The notes: generated from the letters alone by a model not told the origin. Shown: positions 47,819-56,894, counted from the stretch's first letter. The stretch: 64,000 nucleotides of DNA from Flavobacterium sp. (GCA_024644655.1 JAHEHJ010000005.1:1-64000), one strand, 5' to 3'. Translations and numbers: made by a program.

Positions 47819-47921
47819 TAAAAACTGATTTGAATCAGTAGTGCTGCTAGAATCAATATTGTAATTGAACTTTATTTAGATATACAATATCAAATAACTA
47901 ATAATATATATTAAATATATA

Positions 47922-49085
47922 ATGTCCAAAATATTAATCATTGAAGATGAAGCTTCCATCCGAAGAGTATTAGTGAAAATTCTATCCGAAGAAAATGACA
48001 CTTATAAAGTAGAGGAAGCCGAAGATGGGAAACAAGGTTTTGAAAAAATCAAAAGCGAAGACTATGACTTGGTGTTGTGTGATATTAAGATGCCCAAAAT
48101 GAGTGGGGAAGAATTGCTAGAAGCTGTGAAAAAAATCAAACCTGAAATACCAATGGTGATGATATCGGGACATGGTGATTTGGAAACAGCGGTGAATACA
48201 ATGCGACTTGGAGCTTTTGACTATATCTCTAAACCACCAGATTTAAACCGATTGTTGAATACGGTGCGCAATGCATTAGACAAAAAACAATTGGTGGTAG
48301 AAAATAAAATTCTTAAGAAAAAAGTTTCTAAAAATTACGAAATAGTAGGGGAGAGTGAACCGATTAATCAAATTAAATTGATGATTGAAAAAGTAGCTCA
48401 AACCGATGCTCGGGTATTAATTACAGGACCTAATGGTACAGGGAAAGAACTCGTGGCGCACCAACTACATGAAAAAAGTGAGCGCGCCAATGCGCCTTTA
48501 ATTGAAGTCAATTGTGCCGCCATTCCCTCTGAATTAATCGAAAGTGAATTGTTCGGACACGTAAAAGGTGCTTTTACCTCTGCCGTAAAAGACAGAGCTG
48601 GGAAATTTGAAGCGGCTGACGGAGGCACCATTTTCTTAGATGAAATAGGAGATATGAGTCTGTCCGCCCAAGCAAAAGTATTACGGGCGTTACAAGAAAG
48701 TTTAATACAAAGAGTTGGTGCTGATAAAGATATTAAAATTAATGTTCGTGTAGTTGCAGCAACCAATAAAGATTTAAAGAAAGAAATTGAAGAAGGACGT
48801 TTTCGGGAAGATTTATACCACCGTTTAGCCGTTATATTAATCAAAGTGCCTTCTTTAAATGAGAGACGAAATGACATCCCTTTATTAATTTACCATTTTT
48901 CAATGAAAATTGCCGAAGAGCAAGGAAATGCTCCTAAGGTATTTTCTAAAGCAGCGATCCAATTGCTGCAAGAATACGATTGGACAGGAAATATCCGCGA
49001 ATTGAGAAATGTAGTGGAACGCCTAATTATATTGGGTGGAACAGAAATCTCAGAAACTGACGTAAAACTTTTTGCAAGTAAATAA
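47922..49085 (+). CDS. Sigma-54-dependent response regulator lacking a DNA-binding domain
   Basis: 387 residues. An N-terminal receiver (Asp54 in LCDIKMPKMSG) is followed by an AAA+ sigma-54 interaction domain with Walker A GPNGTGKE (from 169), the loop GAFTSA at 216-221 where the consensus is GAFTGA, Walker B GGTIFLDEIGD, and the terminal WTGNIRELRNVVERL. The protein stops soon after that, at DVKLFASK, with no Fis-type helix-turn-helix, whereas most NtrC-like regulators go on for about 60-80 residues. It would have to act from solution or through a partner. The next gene starts on its stop codon (TAATG). Confidence 0.92.
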   Translation: MSKILIIEDEASIRRVLVKILSEENDTYKVEEAEDGKQGFEKIKSEDYDLVLCDIKMPKMSGEELLEAVKKIKPEIPMVMISGHGDLETAVNTMRLGAFDYISKPPDLNRLLNTVRNALDKKQLVVENKILKKKVSKNYEIVGESEPINQIKLMIEKVAQTDARVLITGPNGTGKELVAHQLHEKSERANAPLIEVNCAAIPSELIESELFGHVKGAFTSAVKDRAGKFEAADGGTIFLDEIGDMSLSAQAKVLRALQESLIQRVGADKDIKINVRVVAATNKDLKKEIEEGRFREDLYHRLAVILIKVPSLNERRNDIPLLIYHFSMKIAEEQGNAPKVFSKAAIQLLQEYDWTGNIRELRNVVERLIILGGTEISETDVKLFASK

Positions 49086-49702
49086 TGAACTTAAAAAAAA
49101 TAAACCCACTATTGCAACAAGCACTAGTAGAACACAATCTTATTGAGCCCAATGAAATGCAACGGGAAACGTTTTCTACTATTAAAAGTGGTGCAGATGC
49201 GGTTATTCAATCTCCTGAAGGAAGTGGGAAAACAACGGCTATTGTATTAAACGTAATCCAGAGAATGGAGAAAACAATAGGCGAAAGTACTAGAGCCTTG
49301 ATTTTGGTTGAAACCAAAGAACGGGTTATGGAAATGGAAGAGTTGTTTTTGAAATTTGGAACCTATACCGATTTAAGTATATTGGGTGTTCACGAAAAAG
49401 GGGATATCGACTATGATAAAAACATCATTTCCATGGGATTAGATGTGTTGATTGGAACCCCATCAAAAATAAACGCTATGTTTTCCTCTGCCGGCTTTAA
49501 TATCAATACTATCAAAATGTTTGTGGTAGACGATGCCGATATTTTGTTCCGTTTGCGTCATGATGCTATTGTACAACGGCTGTTAATGAGTATCGAAAAG
49601 ACACAACGCTTGTTTTTTTGTTCCCAAATCACAGAAAGAGTTGAAACACTTGCTGACAAAATTATGATAGAGCCTCTATTCTTTGAAATGGATGAAGAAT
49701 AA
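49085..49702 (+). CDS. Single-domain DEAD-box-like protein (half helicase)
   Basis: 205 residues matching only the first RecA domain of a DEAD-box RNA helicase. It shows a Q-motif-like start (LIEPNEMQRETFSTIKSG), Walker A SPEGSGKTTA, motif Ia in LVETKERV, and GTPSK in place of TPGR. Motif II is DDAD instead of DEAD and motif III reads CSQ instead of SAT. The second RecA domain is absent and the gene ends cleanly, so this is not an obvious frameshift. Helicase activity is unlikely; ATP- or RNA-dependent regulation is possible. Its ATG overlaps the stop of the sigma-54 activator gene. Confidence 0.8.
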   Translation: MNLKKINPLLQQALVEHNLIEPNEMQRETFSTIKSGADAVIQSPEGSGKTTAIVLNVIQRMEKTIGESTRALILVETKERVMEMEELFLKFGTYTDLSILGVHEKGDIDYDKNIISMGLDVLIGTPSKINAMFSSAGFNINTIKMFVVDDADILFRLRHDAIVQRLLMSIEKTQRLFFCSQITERVETLADKIMIEPLFFEMDEE

Positions 49703-49745
49703 TAGTATCTTATAAACTCCAAATTACTAACATATAACTCATACA

Positions 49746-49961
49746 ATGGGACTAATTAAAATATTTTCAGGAGAAGAAATCCTAGCCGTTACCCTTAAAG
49801 AAAAATTAGAAGAAGCAACTATCAATGTGGTGCTTAGAAATAACAATCAAGCGAATGTGATTCCGAGTATCGCCACGTCAAAACCAGTCGAATTGTTTAT
49901 CATGGAAATTGATTTTGGTAAAGCAAGTCCAGTGATTGAAGAATTTAGATTGAGTATTTAA
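49746..49961 (+). CDS. DUF2007-type small protein
   Basis: 71-residue protein resembling the DUF2007 (putative signal-transducing) family: MGLIKIFSGEEILAVTLKEKLEE opens it (divided after GEEI), then VVLRNNNQA and a short VELFIMEIDF strand, ending EEFRLSI. The fold is ferredoxin-like in known relatives; the function is not established. It follows the half-helicase gene by 43 bases on the same strand and probably belongs to that operon. Its stop interlocks with the stop of the convergent outer membrane protein gene. Confidence 0.75.
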   Translation: MGLIKIFSGEEILAVTLKEKLEEATINVVLRNNNQANVIPSIATSKPVELFIMEIDFGKASPVIEEFRLSI

Positions 49962-51214
49962 AATAGGACATAACCAATAACTATTCCAAAAGTTGAATAT
50001 TGAGCAGACCAACTAATATAATTCCCTAATAATTCTCTATTTAAATTGGCTTTAGTCTCAATGCTAAACCTATTATTGTAACAATATCCAATTCCTAAAG
50101 CAATATTATATCTCGAATTAATATCTATAATATCTTGATTGTCAAAAGTTATTTGAGATTCTGAATTTACATTAATAACATATTCTCCATTAATGAAAAG
50201 CTTAGACTTTTTATTAAGAAACAAATAATGTCGAATTCCAATTGGAATACCTATATTAGTATAATTAATTTTGACTGTATGGTTTATGTCTTGACCAATT
50301 GAACCAAAACCATCTTTTTTGATATAACTTTTAAAGTTATTGTATTTTTGAAATTGAGGACTACAATAAATACTCCATTTATTTTTATTAAAAGGGAGTA
50401 CATATTCTAATTCTAAACCAAATCCATATAGAGCTTTTCCATTAACTTCAGTACTTTTATTATAATAAAAATTAGGATCACTAATTGTTAATTGGCTAGA
50501 GGATAGTGACGCTAATATTTTCAAATTAAAATCTCCTTTTTCTTTACTAATAATATATTTAGAGCCAATAAAGCCTATACAATTGTTGTATTTGGTGAAA
50601 TGCTTAATAAGATCACCTCTGTAATATCCAATTGATTCAAAATCAGATTGTAACATTGATTCACATTTTACAAAGGAATATAGTTGTTGTCTAAATTGAT
50701 TATTTGTTTTGATGGAATTGTTAAAATTATCAAGTATTCCATTGTTTTTTTCCGTTGAATTATATTTTATACAAATAAGTTGTTCAATGGACGTATTTGA
50801 AGTTTTGTAAAAATATTTATAAAGATTTTCATTTATATATTGAAACAAAGAAGCTTCACCTTCAACTAATACTTTTAAAAAAAGGGTTTCATGTTCCCAT
50901 TTTGGGTTTTTGTTTGAAGTGATAAATCGTAAATCATCTCCAGATTTCTCAATATTGACTTCGAATCTTTGATACTTTAATTCGTTATATATTTCAAAGC
51001 AGCTAATATTTGAAATCGAATCTGTAATACTGGTAATGTCCTCTAATTGTTTCTTATATTCAATTTCTATAGGATTATTTTTCCAATCCTTATTCCTAAT
51101 ATAACATTCAACTTTTTCATTCGAGTTATTAATAAAATATCCTTTTTCGAAATTAATTTGAGAATATAGACTAATAGGACTTAGCCATAGTAAACAGTTT
51201 AAGATAAATTTCAT
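49958..51214 (-). CDS. Hypothetical outer membrane beta-barrel protein
   Basis: 418-residue protein with a signal peptide (ending PISLYSQ). A globular N-terminal half (about 20-200) opens INFEKGYFINNSNEKVECYI, a pattern I have seen in uncharacterised Bacteroidota outer membrane proteins. The C-terminal half consists of barrel strands (YVLPFNKNKWSIYCSPQF, IGIPIGIRHYLF, FGIVIGYVLF). The codons are noticeably richer in A and T than those of the flanking housekeeping genes. The family is not recognised with confidence. The empty, AT-rich DNA behind its start and the acyltransferase beyond suggest an accessory patch. Confidence 0.65.
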   Translation of the reverse strand: MKFILNCLLWLSPISLYSQINFEKGYFINNSNEKVECYIRNKDWKNNPIEIEYKKQLEDITSITDSISNISCFEIYNELKYQRFEVNIEKSGDDLRFITSNKNPKWEHETLFLKVLVEGEASLFQYINENLYKYFYKTSNTSIEQLICIKYNSTEKNNGILDNFNNSIKTNNQFRQQLYSFVKCESMLQSDFESIGYYRGDLIKHFTKYNNCIGFIGSKYIISKEKGDFNLKILASLSSSQLTISDPNFYYNKSTEVNGKALYGFGLELEYVLPFNKNKWSIYCSPQFQKYNNFKSYIKKDGFGSIGQDINHTVKINYTNIGIPIGIRHYLFLNKKSKLFINGEYVINVNSESQITFDNQDIIDINSRYNIALGIGYCYNNRFSIETKANLNRELLGNYISWSAQYSTFGIVIGYVLF

Positions 51215-51667
51215 ATTTATATTTAATTATTTCTAAATCAAATATAGAATTTTTCTTAATTAAATTTAATAGCAAATTTGATTTTGTCATATTGTACTTA
51301 ATATGTTTTTATACTTATTTTAAATATAATTCTTGTTAGTATTGGTTAATTTTCTTTGTATTTGCTTTTTTATTGATTAATATAAGGTAGAATTGGTTTT
51401 TGTGTTGTTGCTAAACATGTGATATTTAGTTATTTAGTGTAAGATTAGGGTTTAATAGTATTAATTAAGATTAATAACTATAATTATATCTAAAATAAGT
51501 ATGAATTATGTAAAGAGTTGGTTTATATAAAACTTATTATTAAAACATTTATAATGAGATATAATAATTATTAGAGTAATAGGTAATAGTTTTTCAAATA
51601 ATTTATATTTACAAACAATTTAGTTTTACATACTAGTTAGATTGTTATGGAGAACTAAATAGGAAAC
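51215..51667. other. AT-rich intergenic stretch without a recognisable gene
   Basis: About 450 bases of very AT-rich DNA between the divergent outer membrane protein and acyltransferase genes. I see a possible -7 box for the former (TATATTTG on the minus strand, 51239-51246) but no coding-like frame, RNA gene or clear repeat. Confidence 0.6.
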
Positions 51668-52720
51668 ATGAAAAACACCCTTAGTAAAAATTATTTAGGA
51701 TATATTCCCGCATTAGATGGATTAAGAGCCTTTGCAATTATTTTAGTAATGATGTCACACTCCAATTTCAGACTTTTTGGAAATGGAGGTATAGGGGTTA
51801 CCTTGTTTTTTGCTTTATCAGGTTTTTTAATAACTACTCTATTATTAGAAGAATTTGAAAAAAACAAAAACATTTCGTTTAAAGCATTTTATATACGAAG
51901 AACCTTTCGGCTTTTTCCAGCTTTATATGTTTTGCTTTTAGTTATTACACTATATTCTTTTGTTTTTAATCCTATTAAGTTTCCAGAAATACTCCCTGAA
52001 ATAATTGCTTCAAGTTTATATGTTTATAATTTTGCATGGGTATGGAATATTAAGCCTGTTATACTATATCATACATGGTCTTTAGGTGTTGAAGAACAAT
52101 TTTATTTATTATGGCCTTTATTACTTTATTTTTTTATTAAAAACAAAGCTTTAAAATTAGCAACTTATTTCTTAATAATTATCATCTTGTTTCTTTGGGT
52201 AATTAATATCTTTAATTTATTAAACATACAGTTTTTTAAAATATTGAGTTCGATTTTTGATGAATCTATTTTTCTAGGTTGTTTGTTAGCTATCTTGAGG
52301 TGGAGAGGTAAGTTGAATTGTGTAATTCATAGATTTTGGCTGTTTTTTTGCGTCATTAGTATTGTTTTAATAGGTGCAGTTTCAAATGAAATGTTAGGTA
52401 ATTTCAATCCGACACTTCACAAATTAGTTGGAGTGTTTGCTTGTGTAATTATTTTGCATTTGATTAATTCAAGTAATGGAATTGATTATACTATATTTTC
52501 AAATAGAATTATGGTTTATCTGGGTAAAATCTCTTATAGCTTATACCTATGGCATTTACCCGTATTCAGAATTTTTGCGCTACATTCAACATTAATTCCA
52601 CGGGTCTCTTTTGTTTCCAAAATTTTCGTTTCTTTTTTCTTTGCATTGCTTTCTTGGTATTTAGTAGAGAAAATATCTACTAATTATGGTAGGTCTTTAA
52701 GTAAAAAAATAGTGAAATAA
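51668..52720 (+). CDS. Acyltransferase 3 (OafA/NodX-type) membrane protein
   Basis: 350-residue inner-membrane acyltransferase with about ten transmembrane helices. Family signatures are the N-terminal IPALDGLRAFAIILVMMSH with the proposed catalytic His, FFALSGFLIT, YIRRTFRLFPALY with its Arg pair, and TWSLGVEEQFYLLWPL. Such enzymes O-acetylate (or otherwise acylate) sugars of O-antigen, capsule or peptidoglycan; the target here is unknown. It stands alone, without polysaccharide genes around it, and its codon use is AT-rich, consistent with an acquired gene. Confidence 0.9.
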   Translation: MKNTLSKNYLGYIPALDGLRAFAIILVMMSHSNFRLFGNGGIGVTLFFALSGFLITTLLLEEFEKNKNISFKAFYIRRTFRLFPALYVLLLVITLYSFVFNPIKFPEILPEIIASSLYVYNFAWVWNIKPVILYHTWSLGVEEQFYLLWPLLLYFFIKNKALKLATYFLIIIILFLWVINIFNLLNIQFFKILSSIFDESIFLGCLLAILRWRGKLNCVIHRFWLFFCVISIVLIGAVSNEMLGNFNPTLHKLVGVFACVIILHLINSSNGIDYTIFSNRIMVYLGKISYSLYLWHLPVFRIFALHSTLIPRVSFVSKIFVSFFFALLSWYLVEKISTNYGRSLSKKIVK

Positions 52721-52731
52721 TAAAGTGCTAT

Positions 52732-52760
52732 TTGTTTCAGATCGAATTAAACTATCTTTG
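52732..52760 (+). promoter_or_regulatory. Promoter of the ABC-F gene
   Basis: TTG (52732-52734), 18 bases, TATCTTTG (52753-52760), 22 bases before the ATG: a full Bacteroidota consensus promoter. Confidence 0.78.
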
Positions 52761-52782
52761 CCCCTTCAAAAAATAAATCATC

Positions 52783-54414
52783 ATGATTACTGTTAATGAT
52801 ATAGCCGTTGAATTTGGCGGTACTACTCTTTTTAGTGAGGTTACTTTTGCTATAAATGAAACCGATAAAATCGCCCTAATGGGCAAAAATGGTGCTGGAA
52901 AATCAACATTGTTAAAGATAGTTGCTGGCCAAAATAAACCATCGCGTGGATCAATCTCAGCTCCCAAAGAAGCAGTAATTGCATACTTACCTCAACATCT
53001 TTTAACAGCAGATGATTGTACTGTTATGGAAGAAACGTCTAAGGCTTTTGCTGAGGTGTTCCAAATGAAAGCTGAAATAGATGAAATCAACGAACAGTTA
53101 ACCATTCGTACCGATTATGAAAGTGATGACTACATGAAGCTCATCGAAAGAGTTTCTGAAGTAAGTGAGAAATACTATTCTATTGAAGAGGTAAATTATG
53201 AAGCGGAAGTAGAAAAAGTGTTGAAAGGATTAGGATTCGAAAGGGAAGATTTTAACCGACCTACCAAAGAGTTTTCTGGAGGTTGGCGCATGCGCATCGA
53301 ATTAGCCAAGATTCTTTTGAAACAACCGGATTTGATATTATTAGATGAGCCTACTAATCACTTAGATATGGAAAGTATTCAATGGTTAGAAGAGTTTCTT
53401 ATCAATCAGGCTAAAGCCGTTATGGTCATTTCTCACGATAGAGCCTTCGTTGATAATATAACAAACCGTACTATAGAAGTTACGATGGGTAGAATTTACG
53501 ATTACAAAGCTAAATATTCTCATTATTTGGAATTGCGTAAAGACCGGAGAGCACACCAACAAAAAGCTTATGACGAACAGCAAAAAATGATTGCTGAAAA
53601 TATGGAGTTTATTGAACGTTTTAAAGGAACCTATTCAAAAACACTTCAAGTACAATCTCGAGTAAAAATGTTAGAGAAATTGGAAATGGTTGAAGTAGAT
53701 GAAGTGGATACTTCTGCTTTGCGACTAAAATTTCCGCCCTCACCTAGAAGTGGACAATACCCTATAGTAGTAGAACATTTAACTAAAACCTATGGAGACC
53801 ATGTGGTATTCAATAATGCCAATATGGTAATTGAAAGAGGACAAAAAGTAGCCTTTGTTGGGAAAAATGGGGAAGGAAAATCTACCATGATTAAAGCTAT
53901 GATGAAGGAAATAGACTTTGACGGGAAACTAGAAATAGGACACAATGTACAAATTGGCTACTTCGCTCAAAATCAAGCTGCTTTGTTAGATGGTGAGATT
54001 TCTGTTTTTGAAACCATAGACCGTATTGCTGTTGGGGATATCCGAACTAAAATTAAAGACCTTTTAGGGGCCTTTATGTTTGGTGGTGATGATGTCCAAA
54101 AGAAAGTGAAAGTGCTGTCTGGTGGTGAACGAACTCGTTTAGCAATGATAAAATTGTTATTGGAGCCCGTTAACGTATTAATTCTTGATGAGCCTACCAA
54201 TCACTTGGATATGAAAACTAAAGACATCATCAAAGACGCCTTAAAAGATTTTGATGGCACACTTATATTAGTTTCACACGATCGTGATTTCTTAGACGGA
54301 TTAGCCGAAAAAGTTTTTGAATTTGGACACAAACGAATCAAAGAACACTTTGAGGATATCAAAGGATTCCTAGAGTACAAAAAAATGCAACACCTCAACG
54401 AAATAGAAAAATAA
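52783..54414 (+). CDS. ABC-F family ATPase (ribosome-associated)
   Basis: 543-residue soluble protein with two ABC ATPase domains and no membrane segment. Walker A motifs are GKNGAGKST and GKNGEGKST, signatures FSGGWRMR and LSGGERTR, and Walker B with downstream region LLDEPTNHLD and LILDEPTNHLD. A charged linker of about 80 residues (YLELRKDRRAHQQKAYDEQ, and further) joins the two, as in ABC-F proteins that enter the ribosomal E site. Length and layout fit the YbiT-like housekeeping group better than the antibiotic-resistance groups, but this cannot be settled by eye. Confidence 0.93.
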   Translation: MITVNDIAVEFGGTTLFSEVTFAINETDKIALMGKNGAGKSTLLKIVAGQNKPSRGSISAPKEAVIAYLPQHLLTADDCTVMEETSKAFAEVFQMKAEIDEINEQLTIRTDYESDDYMKLIERVSEVSEKYYSIEEVNYEAEVEKVLKGLGFEREDFNRPTKEFSGGWRMRIELAKILLKQPDLILLDEPTNHLDMESIQWLEEFLINQAKAVMVISHDRAFVDNITNRTIEVTMGRIYDYKAKYSHYLELRKDRRAHQQKAYDEQQKMIAENMEFIERFKGTYSKTLQVQSRVKMLEKLEMVEVDEVDTSALRLKFPPSPRSGQYPIVVEHLTKTYGDHVVFNNANMVIERGQKVAFVGKNGEGKSTMIKAMMKEIDFDGKLEIGHNVQIGYFAQNQAALLDGEISVFETIDRIAVGDIRTKIKDLLGAFMFGGDDVQKKVKVLSGGERTRLAMIKLLLEPVNVLILDEPTNHLDMKTKDIIKDALKDFDGTLILVSHDRDFLDGLAEKVFEFGHKRIKEHFEDIKGFLEYKKMQHLNEIEK

Positions 54415-54422
54415 GTTCGTAA

Positions 54423-55343
54423 TTACTTGGTTTTTATTTCCATTAATGAAGTGTTTGGACGGGTTGCTTTTACAGGTTTCCCATCTTTAGTGCTGATAAT
54501 AACCACACCTTTTTTTCCTTTTTCACCATACAATTCGACTGCTTTTTCTTGTTGTAGAATAGTTATAGATTCTATGTTCTGTTGGTTTAATGGGGTGTAT
54601 GGACTTGTAGGATTGGGACCAAACAATTGCTGTTCTGTATAATAAATCCCGTTGATTATATACAAGGGATCATTCAATACTTCAATAGATTCTGCATCAC
54701 TTAAATCCAAGTGTTCAAGCTCTTTTTTAGCGACTACTTCATCATCAATCACAACTAAAGGAGCCTCTTTATGAATCATTTTGGCTTTGTTTTCTTTACC
54801 TACAAATACTTCTACATTTTTACGATTTGATACAACTTCTGCTGAAGAGTTTGCATTGGACCAGGTGCTAGTTGTAAAAGGAGCAGCAGTAATGTATGCC
54901 CCAGCTTGATTACTAGAGATACTATCGGTTTGGTTTGTACTAATCCGAATTTCGTCATCATTTAAGGCAACGGGCTTGTCCGATTTCAATTGTTGTTTTA
55001 AAATTTCAGTTGCGTTTTCTTTTAATACAGGATGTGCTTGGTCTGAAGTAACGAGTTCTTCATGGTTCGAAGATTCTGTATGAGTAGGAGCGCTTACAGT
55101 AGGTTGATTGGGTACTATTGTTTTGGAATTATCCGTAGCAATAAATTGGTAACCTATAGAAGCAAGCAACAATATAGATGCAGCTACAGCCCATTTTTTC
55201 CAAAGTATCTTTTCGTTCTTCAACGTATCTTGATCTAACTTTTCTTCGACACGGTTCCAGACTTTGTCCATCGAAGCAAAATGAGGCGTTTCAGCATGAT
55301 CTGCTGCCGCTTTGATTTGATTGAATATATCTTTATTTTCCAT
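54423..55343 (-). CDS. Membrane anti-sigma-like protein with a TonB-plug-like tail
   Basis: 306 residues. A cytoplasmic N-terminus (about 1-50) is followed by one transmembrane helix (about 51-69, AVAASILLLASIGYQFI) and a Ser/Thr-rich periplasmic linker. The C-terminal segment (about 210-295) reads NDPLYIINGIYYTE, LNQQNIESITILQQEKAVELYGEKG (split at ILQQ) and KGVVIISTKDG, close to the plug motif of SusC/TonB-dependent receptors. It overlaps the ECF sigma gene by 11 bp, so it is the natural anti-sigma partner. The plug-like part might mimic or bind a receptor; that is inference. Confidence 0.8.
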   Translation of the reverse strand: MENKDIFNQIKAAADHAETPHFASMDKVWNRVEEKLDQDTLKNEKILWKKWAVAASILLLASIGYQFIATDNSKTIVPNQPTVSAPTHTESSNHEELVTSDQAHPVLKENATEILKQQLKSDKPVALNDDEIRISTNQTDSISSNQAGAYITAAPFTTSTWSNANSSAEVVSNRKNVEVFVGKENKAKMIHKEAPLVVIDDEVVAKKELEHLDLSDAESIEVLNDPLYIINGIYYTEQQLFGPNPTSPYTPLNQQNIESITILQQEKAVELYGEKGKKGVVIISTKDGKPVKATRPNTSLMEIKTK

Positions 55344-55881
55344 GTTGTTTTGCGCTTTGATAGTATAGGTTGTTTACTAAATCTTTTAATTTGGTTTTTG
55401 CTACATTCAATTGGGATTTTGAAGTGCCCTCTGATATTTGAAGCATTTTAGCAATCTCTTTATGTCCATAGCCTTCTATTACAAATAAATTGAAGATGGC
55501 TTTACATCCCTCCGGTAATTGTTGTACCAACAGAAGCAAGTCGGCTTCTTCTAATGTAGTGTCGACATCACTTTGGGGTTGTAGTGTAAATGGGGCTTCT
55601 TCCAAATATAAATTGAAATTTACATTGCGTTTCAATTGCAACAAACAATGGTTAACCGTTATTTTTCGTGCCCATGCTTCAAAAGCCCCCCATTCTTTTA
55701 ATTGCTCTATTTTTGTGAAGATGGTATAAAAGCTATCAGCTAAGATTTCTTCGATTTCTTCTTCTTGTTTCAAGTAGCGTTTGCAACATCGATAGAGCTT
55801 TGGCGCCATGTATTCGTATACCTGCCGTTGCGCATCTCGATGCTTCTTTTTACACGATATAAGTAGTTGTTCTGTAATCAC
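55333..55881 (-). CDS. ECF-type RNA polymerase sigma factor
   Basis: 182-residue sigma factor with region 2 (about 20-90, with VYEYMAPKLYRCCKRYL and AFEAWARKITVNHCL) and region 4 (about 120-170, LPEGCKAIFNLFVIEGYGHKEIAKML divided after FNLF, then ISEGTSKSQLNVAK). There is no extra domain. Translation starts at GTG (55881). The anti-sigma-like gene overlaps its end by 11 bp. The target regulon is not visible; no TonB receptor gene follows. Confidence 0.93.
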   Translation of the reverse strand: MITEQLLISCKKKHRDAQRQVYEYMAPKLYRCCKRYLKQEEEIEEILADSFYTIFTKIEQLKEWGAFEAWARKITVNHCLLQLKRNVNFNLYLEEAPFTLQPQSDVDTTLEEADLLLLVQQLPEGCKAIFNLFVIEGYGHKEIAKMLQISEGTSKSQLNVAKTKLKDLVNNLYYQSAKQHGK

Positions 55882-55970
55882 AAGTTGGTTCTTTATATCT
55901 AAGAGTATTATTTTAGTAAAAAGGTTGGGAACACTTTTAAAAAAAAGTTTTTTTTTGAAGTGCTCTATTC

Positions 55971-56792
55971 TTATGGGTTGATTATTTCTAATTTATAGAG
56001 TATGGATTCTAGGATTTCGGTATCGTTGTCTTCACATAAAATAAAAGTTAAACGGTTTGCTGAAGCTTCAAAAACAGTTAAGCCCTCTAATTTGTGTTGC
56101 TCTGTTATCAATTGAGTAAAGAGTACTTTTTTTTCAGGCCAATTCATACATCCAATAAAACTTCCTAATAGTGCTCCATCCTCATATGTGGATTTGCTGT
56201 CTTCACAGGCTGCCAAAAAATATACGGTGTCCCCAACTAAAACCGCATCTGTAAAGGTAGCTTCCACTCCTTGAATGGTTGGAAGGGATATAGATGTGAA
56301 TACACTTTTTTTATCGTTTCGATTATAAACAAAAATACCATTCGTTCCACCTTTTCCATTGCCTCTTTGAAAAAAAGAATAGGATACATCATTCATTATG
56401 ATTCCCTCAATATTCAGTTCGTCTTCATGTAATCCAATGGATTTACGTAACCTTTTGTAGATTTTACTTAAGTCTTTTTCTACTATTTTTTTATTGCCTA
56501 AAGCATAGGATACTCTTTTGGTTCTGTTTGGAGTTGAGCCCGACCCTACTATATACAATTTGTGGTCAAATAATGTAATAGATTCAAAATCTGACTTTTC
56601 TTTTTTGGATAATCCTGCCGCACTGTCGTCATAAAGTTTAATTGTAGACAGGTGTTGGTTAGCAAGCTCATATCGATATAAATAGGTGCTGTTGTCTGAA
56701 ATAATATATAAGGAGTCTTCCCAATATACTAATCCTGAAGCTGCTCCAATACCTTTTATCTCACAATAGGGTTGTATGGGTAGTATATTCAT
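55971..56792 (-). CDS. Uncharacterised beta-propeller-like protein
   Basis: 273-residue soluble protein without a signal peptide. Repeated blade-like strands alternate with short loops: GLVYWEDSLYIISDNSTYLY, ITLFDHKLYIVGSGS, DAVLVGDTVYFLAACED and RLTFILCEDND. It reminds me of the DUF6929 group; the name is from memory and not certain. No catalytic motif is apparent. A TATATTTG -7 box at 56797-56804 lies almost against the ATG. The next in-frame Met is far inside, so the transcript may be leaderless. Confidence 0.65.
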   Translation of the reverse strand: MNILPIQPYCEIKGIGAASGLVYWEDSLYIISDNSTYLYRYELANQHLSTIKLYDDSAAGLSKKEKSDFESITLFDHKLYIVGSGSTPNRTKRVSYALGNKKIVEKDLSKIYKRLRKSIGLHEDELNIEGIIMNDVSYSFFQRGNGKGGTNGIFVYNRNDKKSVFTSISLPTIQGVEATFTDAVLVGDTVYFLAACEDSKSTYEDGALLGSFIGCMNWPEKKVLFTQLITEQHKLEGLTVFEASANRLTFILCEDNDTEILESILYKLEIINP

Positions 56793-56796
56793 AATA

Positions 56797-56804
56797 CAAA
56801 TATA
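56797..56804 (-). promoter_or_regulatory. -7 box adjoining the propeller-like gene's ATG
   Basis: TATATTTG on the minus strand ends five bases before the ATG at 56792, predicting a start of transcription at or next to the start codon. Confidence 0.4.
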
Positions 56805-56867
56805 AACGGAACTAGGATATGTTGCTCCGATTAGCGACTAAAGTGTGTGAACCAACAGAAAACACCT

Positions 56868-56875
56868 TATATTTG
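56868..56875 (+). promoter_or_regulatory. -7 box of the MATE gene
   Basis: TATATTTG at 56868-56875 lies downstream of the first possible GTG (56847) and 19 bases before the GTG at 56895, which supports the later start. Confidence 0.55.
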
Positions 56876-56894
56876 CGCTCCTAAAAAACTGTCC

